From contig URNI01000045.1 of the NCBI GenBank assembly GCA_900549135.1, positions 1-14,609 on the forward strand: DNA of 14,609 bases, in the 5' to 3' direction. The notes under the pieces are model-generated. The model saw only the letters and a list, made by a program, of their open reading frames with translations. It made no database searches and was not told the DNA's origin. Both the position numbers and the translations under genes were made by a program. Of this stretch, positions 1 to 5,507 are shown one piece after another; within the stretch, counting starts at the first letter, position 1, and the number at the start of each line of letters is the position of its first letter. This stretch comes from an uncultured Collinsella sp. (GTDB taxonomy: Bacteria; Actinomycetota; Coriobacteriia; Coriobacteriales; Coriobacteriaceae).

Positions 1-12
1 CGGAGCACGTTA

Positions 13-222
13 GTTACGCGGGTTTACCAACCCGCGTAACCAGTTGACGCTGCGCGGGCCGCATTTGGACAATCTGACGTTCAACTTTAAGGGCGCGACC
101 AGGAGGTCAGCGCCCTTTCGTTTCACGTCACCTTGTCTCAAATGCGGCTCGCTCGCTGTCCGTTCTCTACCTGGGGCGTTGTCTTGCTCTGGATGGGTAG
201 TCATTGGGGATGTTCTTAAATG
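13..222. repeat. Structured repeat element, copy 1
   Basis: About 210 bp that matches 4213-4443 in order and layout. It contains a 12-bp hairpin (arms 13-24 and 29-40), the invariant stretch CCAGTTGACGCTGCGCG (40-56), and a long-range helix (59-72 with 133-147, 14 bp, T138 bulged). That helix encloses a second hairpin with the conserved apex GACC-AGGA-GGTC (97-108), a bulged A109 and an outer stem 89-96/110-117. The conserved tail reads TCGCTCGCTGTCC (149-161), CTCTACCTG (165-173) and AGTCATTGGGGATGTTCTTAAATG (199-222, in two parts). It contains no reading frame shared with copy 2. It ends one base before the stop of the rpiR-type gene, and its first hairpin begins on the G of a possible plus-strand TAG (11-13). 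It could be a structured RNA, a terminator-like element or a mobile palindromic repeat. The family is not identified. Confidence 0.75.
89..118. terminator. Stem-loop of repeat copy 1, possible bidirectional terminator
   Basis: Outer stem AAGGGCGC (89-96) pairs with GCGCCCTT (110-117). The inner stem is GACC/GGTC, the loop AGGA, with one bulged A at 109. A short T-rich stretch (116-123, TTTCGTTT) follows on the plus strand, which is weak for an intrinsic terminator. It lies downstream of the minus-strand regulator gene that ends at 224. The equivalent hairpin of copy 2 has a much better T tract. Confidence 0.45.
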
Positions 223-223
223 G

Positions 224-1078
224 CTACTTGAGTCCGGGCAGGCGGGTGTAGGGAAACGAGCGCTCCAGGAATTCGGAGCAGTGGGCATAGTCTTTGGCGA
301 AGTAGCTGCTGTAGAGCGAATCGAGTACGTATTGCACGGCGATGTGGCTCGCGAACTGCGTGATGCGATGCGTCATGCTCTCGTGGTCGCTTACCGTAAG
401 GTAGGCGGCAAAGCCGGGGTGAATGCGAGCGCAATAAGGCGTGCCGATGACGATGACCGGGGCATGCCGACTGCTGAGGATCGGCAAGATGTCCTTGAGG
501 TTGGGGGCAAGGCCGCTGTAGGAGATGACGATTGCCGTATGGTCGGGACCCGAGGCGAGAGCCGTTCGCACCTGGGCCTCGACACCGTTGTGGCACGTCG
601 CGCTTTTACCGGCGGAGAGCAGGCGATCGCGGAACATTCCCGCTGGATAGAGGTTGTGCGAGCCCGTGTAGATGTCGACCTGTCGGGCGTTCGCGATGAG
701 CTTGGCGGCGTGGTCAAGCTGCGTGGGGTCGAGTAGCTCCTGCGTTTCGGCCAGCGTGGTCTGGTAGAGCCCCTCCATGCGCTCCATAACCTGCGCGGGA
801 GTGGAGGTGGCATCGAAGGGAAAGTTGATGTCCACGTCGCGCCGGTTTCCCGCCTCGGATGCCAGGCGGATGAGCTCGACCTTGAGGTCCTTAAAGCCCT
901 CGAGGCCGAGCTTTTTGCAAAAACGGTGCACGCTCGCAACGGAAACGTTGGTGCGCGCGGCAAACTCCTTAATAGAAAGCCCGCGGATGTCCTCGCCGAT
1001 GGCAAGGGCTGCAATGCCGAGCTGTTGCTCGGTGGGGGTGAGGCCCTGTGCCTCGGTGATCTTGCGTTTGATATCCAT
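224..1078 (-). CDS. RpiR/MurR-family transcriptional regulator with SIS domain
   Basis: 284-residue regulator. An N-terminal RpiR helix-turn-helix domain (about residues 1-75, recognition region near 36-56: SIKEFAARTNVSVASVHRFC) is followed by a SIS sugar-phosphate-binding domain (about 110-260, with GSHN and SYSG loops of the type that hold phosphosugars). Such proteins repress or activate sugar catabolic genes in response to a sugar phosphate. The start is set at the ATG at 1078 because GGGAG sits 5 nt upstream; an in-frame extension of 10 residues lacks this site. It is transcribed divergently from the GH1 phospho-glucosidase at 1281, so that enzyme and an unseen PTS are its likely targets. 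This is inference from context. The leader overlaps a palindromic repeat (1100-1144), and the stop is one base from structured repeat copy 1. The family call is firm; the effector is unknown. Confidence 0.9.
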   Translation of the reverse strand: MDIKRKITEAQGLTPTEQQLGIAALAIGEDIRGLSIKEFAARTNVSVASVHRFCKKLGLEGFKDLKVELIRLASEAGNRRDVDINFPFDATSTPAQVMERMEGLYQTTLAETQELLDPTQLDHAAKLIANARQVDIYTGSHNLYPAGMFRDRLLSAGKSATCHNGVEAQVRTALASGPDHTAIVISYSGLAPNLKDILPILSSRHAPVIVIGTPYCARIHPGFAAYLTVSDHESMTHRITQFASHIAVQYVLDSLYSSYFAKDYAHCSEFLERSFPYTRLPGLK

Positions 1079-1099
1079 GCGAACTCCCACACTCGCCAA

Positions 1100-1144
1100 A
1101 CCTGCCAAAAAGGGACAGGCTTATTTTGGCACGTTTTGGTAGGT
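1100..1144. repeat. Short GGGACAGG/TTTTGG palindromic repeat in the rpiR-type leader
   Basis: ACCTGCCAAAA (1100-1110) and TTTTGGTAGGT (1134-1144) are inverted copies with 10 of 11 positions paired. The interior AAGGGACAGGCTTATTTTGG matches the hypF-upstream inverted repeat (10590-10665, minus strand) with two differences. It seems to be a shortened member of the same dispersed family. It lies 21 bases upstream of the rpiR-type start codon, so it will be in or next to that gene's 5' untranslated region or promoter. Confidence 0.6.
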
Positions 1145-1149
1145 ATCAG

Positions 1150-1200
1150 GAAGTGTCAGGGGCGGGGCGGCGGCGGTCCGTGGGCGCGAAAAGAAGTGTC
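1150..1200. promoter_or_regulatory. Direct repeat GAAGTGTC x2, possible operator
   Basis: The octamer GAAGTGTC occurs at 1150-1157 and again at 1193-1200, 43 bp apart, about four helical turns. Both lie in the 202-bp space between the divergent rpiR-type gene and the GH1 gene. A regulator of this family could bind here, but two octamers are weak evidence and no clear promoter hexamers were found next to them. Confidence 0.2.
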
Positions 1201-1280
1201 GGGTTTGGCGCGGCCGCTTCTGCCCGTCCCGTGCGCAGGCGATACTCATCTTACCGACCCGCGATGCAAAGGAGATGCTC

Positions 1281-2729
1281 ATGGCAAACATCAAGTTCCC
1301 CGAGGGCTTCTATTGGGGTGGCGCCACTGCCGCCAACCAGTTTGAGGGCGCTTGGAACGTGGACGGCCGCGGTCCTTCCGTCGACGATCATTTCTTGGGT
1401 GGCAGCTACAAGGAGCCGCGTCAGATCACGATCGACATCGACCCCAACCGCTTCTATCCCAATCATGACGGTATCGATTTCTATCATCACTACGAGGAGG
1501 ACATCGCGCTGTTCGCCGAGATGGGCTTTACCATGTTCCGCATGTCCATCTCCTGGAGCCGCATCTTCCCCAACGGCGACGACGCTGAGCCCAACGAGGC
1601 CGGCCTCGCCTTCTACGATCACGTTTTCGACTGCCTGCGCGCTCACAATATCGAGCCGCTCGTGACCCTCTCGCACTACGAGATGCCCTATCACCTGGTC
1701 GAGAAATACAACGGCTGGGCGAGCCGCGAGCTCATCGGCTTCTTTGAGAAGTACTGCCAGACCGTCTTCGACCGCTATCAGGACAAGGTCAAGTTCTGGC
1801 TCACCTTCAACGAGATCAACTGCGGTACTCAGGACATGGGCAACCTCTTTGAGACCAGCATGATTCAGGGCTTTGAGGGTCCGGCGTCGGCGGTCCACAC
1901 CACGCCGCAGGCTCGTATGCAGGCGCTGCATCACCAGTTTGTCGCCAGCGGCCGCGTCGTGCGCTATGCCCACGAGCACTACCCGCAGTTTAAGATGGGC
2001 AACATGGACTGCTTCATCCTTTCCTATGCCGCCACGTGCGATCCGGCCGACGTGTTCGCCACGCAGCAGGAGATGAATACCATGAACTGGTACTGCTCCG
2101 ACGTGCAGGTGCGCGGCAAGTACCCGTTCTATGCCAAGCGCTTCTGGGCCGAGAACGATGTTGAGCTCGTGATGGAGGACGGCGACCTGCAGGATATCGC
2201 CGACGGCAAGGTTGATTTCTACACCTTTAGCTACTACATGTCCGGCACCGTGGGCACCCACAAGGACCACGAGATGACCGAGGGCAACATGACCTTTGGC
2301 GGCAAGAACCCCTATCTGGAGTCCACCGACTGGGGCTGGCAGATCGATCCGCTGGGCCTGCGCATCGCCCTCAACGAGATTTACGCCCGCTACGAGATTC
2401 CACTGATGGTGGTCGAGAACGGCATGGGCGCCTACGACGAGGTCGAGGAGGACGGCTCAATCCACGACCCGTATCGCATCGCCTACTTGCAGAGCCACAT
2501 CAAGGCCATGGGCGAGGCCATTGCCGATGGCGTTGACCTGATTGCCTACACCTGGTGGGGTCCCATCGATCTGGTTTCCGCCGGCACTGGCGAGATGCGC
2601 AAGCGCTACGGCTTCATCCACGTCGATAAGTACGACGACGGCACCGGTACCTATGAGCGCCGCCGCAAGGACAGCTTCTTCGCATACCAGAAGATCATCA
2701 AGTCCAACGGCACCGAGGGCTTGGATTAA
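1281..2729 (+). CDS. 6-phospho-beta-glucosidase, glycoside hydrolase family 1
   Basis: 482-residue cytoplasmic enzyme that hydrolyses beta-glucoside 6-phosphates (for example cellobiose-, arbutin- or salicin-6-phosphate) produced by PTS uptake, giving glucose 6-phosphate plus an aglycone or glucose. It is a full-length GH1 (beta/alpha)8 barrel: N-terminal YWGGATAANQFEGAW (11-25), acid/base Glu178 in LTFNEIN, nucleophile Glu379 in VVENG, and a C-terminal phosphate-binding loop SAGTGEMRKRYG (433-444). The Ser433/Lys441/Tyr443 pattern of that loop distinguishes 6-phospho-glucosidases from plain glucosidases. The start is placed at ATG 1281 because AAAGGAG ends 6 nt before it; the in-frame ATG at 1275 abuts the Shine-Dalgarno and is too close. 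It is divergent from the RpiR-type regulator and followed by the IIA gene 150 nt downstream. Exact substrate cannot be told from sequence. Confidence 0.95.
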   Translation: MANIKFPEGFYWGGATAANQFEGAWNVDGRGPSVDDHFLGGSYKEPRQITIDIDPNRFYPNHDGIDFYHHYEEDIALFAEMGFTMFRMSISWSRIFPNGDDAEPNEAGLAFYDHVFDCLRAHNIEPLVTLSHYEMPYHLVEKYNGWASRELIGFFEKYCQTVFDRYQDKVKFWLTFNEINCGTQDMGNLFETSMIQGFEGPASAVHTTPQARMQALHHQFVASGRVVRYAHEHYPQFKMGNMDCFILSYAATCDPADVFATQQEMNTMNWYCSDVQVRGKYPFYAKRFWAENDVELVMEDGDLQDIADGKVDFYTFSYYMSGTVGTHKDHEMTEGNMTFGGKNPYLESTDWGWQIDPLGLRIALNEIYARYEIPLMVVENGMGAYDEVEEDGSIHDPYRIAYLQSHIKAMGEAIADGVDLIAYTWWGPIDLVSAGTGEMRKRYGFIHVDKYDDGTGTYERRRKDSFFAYQKIIKSNGTEGLD

Positions 2730-2763
2730 TCGACAATATGAGTGCCACTGGGGAAAGGTTTTG

Positions 2764-2783
2764 GGAAGGGCTTGGAAGGGCTT
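2764..2783. repeat. Tandem 10-bp duplication
   Basis: GGAAGGGCTT occurs twice in tandem (2764-2773 and 2774-2783), preceded by a looser third copy in a G/A-rich stretch. It lies between the GH1 gene and the promoter of the IIA gene. No function is visible. Confidence 0.5.
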
Positions 2784-2801
2784 GCGATTCGAACCCTCGC
2801 C

Positions 2802-2830
2802 TTAGCAATTTGATCATTTGGCACTATAAT
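2802..2830 (+). promoter_or_regulatory. Promoter of the EIIA gene
   Basis: A perfect -10 box TATAAT (2825-2830) stands 17 bp downstream of TTAGCA (2802-2807, 4 of 6 to TTGACA). Transcription would start near 2837 and give a leader of about 43 nt to the ATG at 2880. This suggests that the IIA gene is expressed independently of the GH1 gene. Confidence 0.6.
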
Positions 2831-2879
2831 CACCATAGGCATGCGCATAACGTTGCGCTTAATCAAGAGGAGAAAACGT

Positions 2880-3416
2880 ATGGGTCTGTTTGATATGTTC
2901 AAGAAGAAGGCCGAGCCCGCGGCTGCCGCTGCTCCGGCCTCCATCTCTGCTTCTGCCGGCGCCGACGTGCTGTGCTCGCCCGTCAAGGGCAAGGTCATCA
3001 AGATGGCCGACGTGCCCGATCCCGTCTTTGGCGGCGAGGTTCTGGGCAAGGGCTGCGCCGTGTGGCCCGAGGACGATCTGGTCTACGCTCCCTGCGACGG
3101 TAAGGTGACCGTCACCATGGGTCACGCCGTGGGTCTGCAGTCCGATAGCGGCATCGAGGTTCTGGTGCACGTTGGCGTCGATACCGTCAACATGAACGGC
3201 GACGGCTTCGAGGGCTTCGTCAAGGCCGACGACGTCGTGAAGGCCGGCCAGCCCATTCTCAAGATCGACCGCGCCAAGATCGCTGCTGCCGGTTACAAGG
3301 ACTGCGTCGTCGTGGCCGTGTCCAACACCGCCGAGTTTGCCGACGTCGAACTCGCCGTCGAGGCAGAGTCCGCCGTCGCCGCCGGTGACGCCATCGTTAA
3401 AGTCGTCCGCAAGTAA
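2880..3416 (+). CDS. crr: PTS glucose-type EIIA component (IIA-Glc / Crr family)
   Basis: 178-residue soluble phosphocarrier. It accepts phosphate from HPr and passes it to an EIIB domain of a sugar permease. A low-complexity Ala/Pro-rich lead (10-27, AEPAAAAAPASISASAG) precedes a full PTS_EIIA_1 domain: CSPVKGKVIKMADVPDPVF (32-50), His82 in MGHAVG and the phospho-acceptor His97 in LVHVGVDTVNMNGDGF (96-110). These match the His75/His90 pair of the E. coli protein. The start is fixed by GAGGAG 7 nt upstream of ATG 2880. It has its own promoter and intrinsic terminator, so it is probably a monocistronic general IIA serving several EIIBC permeases, none of which is in the window. In low-GC Firmicutes and Actinobacteria the regulatory role of stand-alone IIA-Glc differs from E. 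coli, so the symbol is by family only. Confidence 0.92.
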   Translation: MGLFDMFKKKAEPAAAAAPASISASAGADVLCSPVKGKVIKMADVPDPVFGGEVLGKGCAVWPEDDLVYAPCDGKVTVTMGHAVGLQSDSGIEVLVHVGVDTVNMNGDGFEGFVKADDVVKAGQPILKIDRAKIAAAGYKDCVVVAVSNTAEFADVELAVEAESAVAAGDAIVKVVRK

Positions 3417-3442
3417 ACTGCGGCGTTCAAAGGATGTGCAAG

Positions 3443-3474
3443 GGTGGTCGGGTTTTCCGGCCACCTTTTTTATT
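3443..3474 (+). terminator. Intrinsic terminator of the EIIA gene
   Basis: GGTGGTCGG (3443-3451) pairs with CCGGCCACC (3457-3465), a 9-bp stem with one G-T pair and a 5-nt loop, followed by six T residues (3466-3471). It stands 27 nt after the stop codon at 3416. Confidence 0.9.
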
Positions 3475-3557
3475 GCACCGTGGGGAAGCGTTTTATTGCG
3501 CGTTGGGCGGGCTTGCAAACCGTTCGGACGCTAAAACGAACCGACCGCGCCTTCGCG

Positions 3558-3587
3558 TTGCCGAGGGTGTTCATAAGTGGATAGTAT
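3558..3587 (+). promoter_or_regulatory. Possible promoter of the lipoprotein gene
   Basis: TTGCCG (3558-3563) and TAGTAT (3582-3587) are spaced 18 bp, each 4 of 6 to consensus. This lies 66 bases before the ATG at 3653, and an intrinsic terminator separates it from the gene upstream, so a promoter is needed somewhere here. Confidence 0.35.
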
Positions 3588-3652
3588 GGGCTTACTTATT
3601 ACAACGTGTGCCGCGTCCGGGAAGCGCGGTGCCGCTCATTGGGAGGAACAAC

Positions 3653-4210
3653 ATGAAAAAGAAGCTGCTGCTTGTGCCCCTCATGGCCGTCTTGGTTGCA
3701 TGCGTGGTCGTGCTTTCCGGCTGTGGAGGTCCTTCGGTCGAGGAACTCATCACCGAGGATCTTACGACGCAGTTTGACGAGGTCAAGAACGGTGGCGACG
3801 ACTTCCTCTCTGGTCTGGAGGAGGCTTCGGGCGACGAGTTCGAGCAGCTGGGTATCGATCCCAAGGAGTATGCCAAGACCTATCTCGAGGGCTTTGACTA
3901 CAAGATCGGCGACGTGACGGTCGACGAGGACAAGGGTGTCGCGACCGCTGAGGTCTCTATCACCTGCAAGTCTATGAACAAGATCGTCGAGGACTTCTCC
4001 ACCCAGTATCAGGAGAAGGTCGCTGCGCTTGACACGGTTCCTTCCGATGACGAGCTGTACAAGATGGCCGGTCAGGTTATGGTCGATGTGACCAAGGCCA
4101 CCGAGCCCAGGAAGACCACGGTTATCTTCAAGTACACCTGCAACGACGACGGCGAGTGGTCTGCCGACGACTCCGTCAACTCCGAGATGATGGATGCAAT
4201 GCTGAGCTAG
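3653..4210 (+). CDS. Predicted lipoprotein of unknown function
   Basis: 185-residue exported protein. A KKK-positive start, a hydrophobic stretch (4-20) and a lipobox LSGC (21-24) predict cleavage before Cys24, lipidation and anchoring on the outer face of the cytoplasmic membrane. The mature part is acidic and helix-prone (about 28-75), then alternating short strands around DYKIGDVTVDEDKGVATAEVSITCKS, helix (about 112-150) and a last strand pair KTTVIFKYTCNDDGEWS. This gives an NTF2/cystatin-like alpha plus beta pattern seen in several small actinobacterial lipoproteins (inference). Two further Cys (in SITCKS and YTCNDD) could form a disulfide. The start is chosen because GGGAGGA stands 6-7 nt before ATG 3653 and the signal peptide begins there; upstream in-frame codons carry no signal. 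The gene ends two bases before repeat copy 2. No named family is recognised. Confidence 0.85.
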   Translation: MKKKLLLVPLMAVLVACVVVLSGCGGPSVEELITEDLTTQFDEVKNGGDDFLSGLEEASGDEFEQLGIDPKEYAKTYLEGFDYKIGDVTVDEDKGVATAEVSITCKSMNKIVEDFSTQYQEKVAALDTVPSDDELYKMAGQVMVDVTKATEPRKTTVIFKYTCNDDGEWSADDSVNSEMMDAMLS

Positions 4211-4212
4211 GG

Positions 4213-4443
4213 GGTTACGCGGTTCTACGAACCGCGTAACCAGTTGACGCTGCGCGCCGCCCAGGACGACAATTTGTCATTCAAAAGGCAAGGCATGACC
4301 AGAAGGTCTATGCCTTGCCTTTTTCATGCCAACTTGTTCGCCCTGGACGTCGCTCGCTGTCCATCCTCTACCTGCGTCGTTGCCATGGTGCGGCACTTGT
4401 AGTCATTGGGGACGTTCTTAGTCATTGGGGACGTTCTTAAATG
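4213..4443. repeat. Structured repeat element, copy 2
   Basis: Second copy of the element at 13-222. The first hairpin has perfect 13-bp arms (GGTTACGCGGTTC, 4213-4225, and 4229-4241) with loop TAC. The invariant CCAGTTGACGCTGCGCG spans 4240-4256. The long-range helix pairs 4258-4272 with 4334-4349 (two C-A mismatches, T4338 bulged) and encloses the GACC-AGAA-GGTC hairpin (4283-4323). The tail carries TCGCTCGCTGTCC, CTCTACCTG and AGTCATTGGGGACGTTCTT; here the last unit is tandemly duplicated (4401-4419, 4420-4438), which explains the length difference from copy 1. It sits between convergent genes (lipoprotein, plus; phosphatase, minus), directly behind the lipoprotein stop. No conserved reading frame is present. 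Confidence 0.8.
4283..4325. terminator. Stem-loop with T tract in repeat copy 2
   Basis: AAAAGGCAAGGCAT (4283-4296) pairs with ATGCCTTGCCTTTT (4310-4323). The stem continues as GACC/GGTC with loop AGAA and one bulged T at 4309. The T run (4320-4324) on the plus strand and the A run on its left side (T run on the minus strand) fit a bidirectional intrinsic terminator between the convergent lipoprotein and phosphatase genes. Confidence 0.7.
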
Positions 4444-4497
4444 ACCAGGCGGCACTTGGGGACGTTCCTTTTCTGCCGGTAGTTGGGGACACTCCTT
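4401..4497. repeat. Cluster of four TTGGGGAC-type repeats
   Basis: TTGGGGACGTTCTT at 4406 and 4425 (within an exact 19-bp tandem duplication, 4401-4438), TTGGGGACGTTCCTTT at 4456 and TTGGGGACACTCCTT at 4483. All face the same way. A single unit with one change lies at 204-217. Repeats of this type are scattered in many gut actinobacterial genomes and resemble REP-like sequences; that relation is inference. Confidence 0.65.
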
Positions 4498-4529
4498 GTG
4501 CCAGCGTTGCATCGAGTGCTTGGGAAGAT

Positions 4530-4692
4530 GCGACCCGGTTTTTGGTCAAATTCCGGGTCGCGGTTTCCGGATGGGGTTGGTTGCGGAAAGTGCGACCCGG
4601 AATATTGCTCTGAAACGGGATGCGGTTTCCCTGATGCGCCTCAAACGGAAAGCATATCCCATTCCGGAGCTCCAAAACGGGATGCGCTTTCC
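4530..4692. repeat. Palindrome-rich intergenic array
   Basis: Non-coding stretch before the phosphatase stop. GCGACCCGG (4530-4538) is inverted at 4553-4561 (CCGGGTCGC) and repeated directly at 4592-4600. AAACGGGATGCGGTTTCC (4613-4630) recurs at 4675-4692 with one change. A diverged inverted copy of the same unit lies at 4647-4663 (3 differences in 17), so it can pair with 4676-4692. I see no gene here; from 4693 to 4734 nothing is recognised. Confidence 0.55.
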
Positions 4693-4734
4693 GCGCGGAA
4701 GAATTGTCGCAGCTGCGTTAAGCAGTGTCGCTCG

Positions 4735-5403
4735 TTACTCGCCCAGAATCAGCGCTGCGAGCTCGCCCTGGGTGTCCACCACGTAGTCGGCGCCGGCGGC
4801 CTCCAGCTCTGCACGGCCGCGGAAACCCCAGCTGACGCCCGCGCTCTTAAGGCCGGCGTTGTGACCGGTCAGAACATCGACATTGGAATCGCCCACATAG
4901 AGCGTGGTCGCCGGATCGGCGCCTAGCTCTTCCATCACATGCAGCGTAACAGGCGCCTCGGGCTTGGGGGGAAACGCATCGATGCGGCCCTGCACCAGCG
5001 CAAAGCGCTCGGAACCAAAATACTTCTCGATAAGCGGAGCCGCCGAGACGTGGTCCTTGTTAGTGAGCACGGCAAGCTGCACACCAGCGGCGCGCAAGCG
5101 GTCGAGCATCTCGATCGTGCCGGCATAGGGGGCGGTGTGGTCCTCCTTGTGCTCGCCGTAGTAAGCCCTAAACTCGGCAAGCGTCTGCTCAAACATGCGA
5201 CCGTCGCCCGCATACTCGGCAGGCATAAAACGCTCAACCAGCTTGAGCATGCCGTTTCCCACCTTGTAGCGGTACTCGTCAACGGCAAACGTGGGCCAGC
5301 CGTGCATCTCGCAGGTATGGTTGCCGGCGGCCGCCAGGTCCTCGAGCGTGTCGAGGATGGTGCCGTCCAGATCAAAAATCACATGGGAAAAAGCTGCTGC
5401 CAT
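4735..5403 (-). CDS. HAD-superfamily phosphatase, Gph/phosphoglycolate-phosphatase-like
   Basis: 222-residue cytoplasmic hydrolase with all four HAD motifs. Motif I is FDLDGTILDT (10-19), with nucleophile Asp11 and acid/base Asp13. Motif II is the Thr in AVLTNKD, motif III the Lys in FPPKPEAP and motif IV VGDSNVD. The helical cap between motifs I and II (about 20-85) puts it in the C1-cap, beta-phosphoglucomutase/phosphoglycolate phosphatase group. The likely reaction is dephosphorylation of a small phosphorylated metabolite; 2-phosphoglycolate is the usual annotation, but substrate cannot be read from sequence. The start at 5403 is supported by GGGAG 5 nt upstream; an alternative 5 residues earlier lacks a site. 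It lies 104 nt after hypE on the same strand, so it could be read through from the hyp genes or have its own promoter (a TATTAT-like box at 5444-5439 on the minus strand, no clear -35). Confidence 0.88.
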   Translation of the reverse strand: MAAAFSHVIFDLDGTILDTLEDLAAAGNHTCEMHGWPTFAVDEYRYKVGNGMLKLVERFMPAEYAGDGRMFEQTLAEFRAYYGEHKEDHTAPYAGTIEMLDRLRAAGVQLAVLTNKDHVSAAPLIEKYFGSERFALVQGRIDAFPPKPEAPVTLHVMEELGADPATTLYVGDSNVDVLTGHNAGLKSAGVSWGFRGRAELEAAGADYVVDTQGELAALILGE

Positions 5404-5507
5404 GAAAGCTCCCGTCATTGGGTTTCAAAACGCACCTCATAATACTGGGCATGCGTGCCGGGCATGTTTGGAATCTGAATATCTTTAATAGCCCTGAGCC
5501 TTTGTCG

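Noticed and set aside
10..288. Minus-strand frame of about 92 residues across repeat copy 1
   Set aside because: The corresponding frame in copy 2 stops after 12 codons and the changes between copies preserve pairing, not codons. The element is not protein-coding.
1251..2270. Long open frame on the minus strand opposite the GH1 gene
   Set aside because: It lies fully within a GH1 gene with all catalytic motifs, has no ribosome site and its composition is that of an antisense frame in high-GC DNA.
2786..2802. T-arm-like GATTCGAACCCTCGCC, suggesting a tRNA 3' end on the minus strand
   Set aside because: The T stem does not close (GAGGG versus CGCAA) and no anticodon or D arm is found beside it. 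It could be chance or an old attachment-site scar.
4211..4734. CRISPR array in the repeat-rich gap
   Set aside because: Repeats are irregular in length, spacing and orientation, belong to several families and have no uniform spacers or cas genes nearby.
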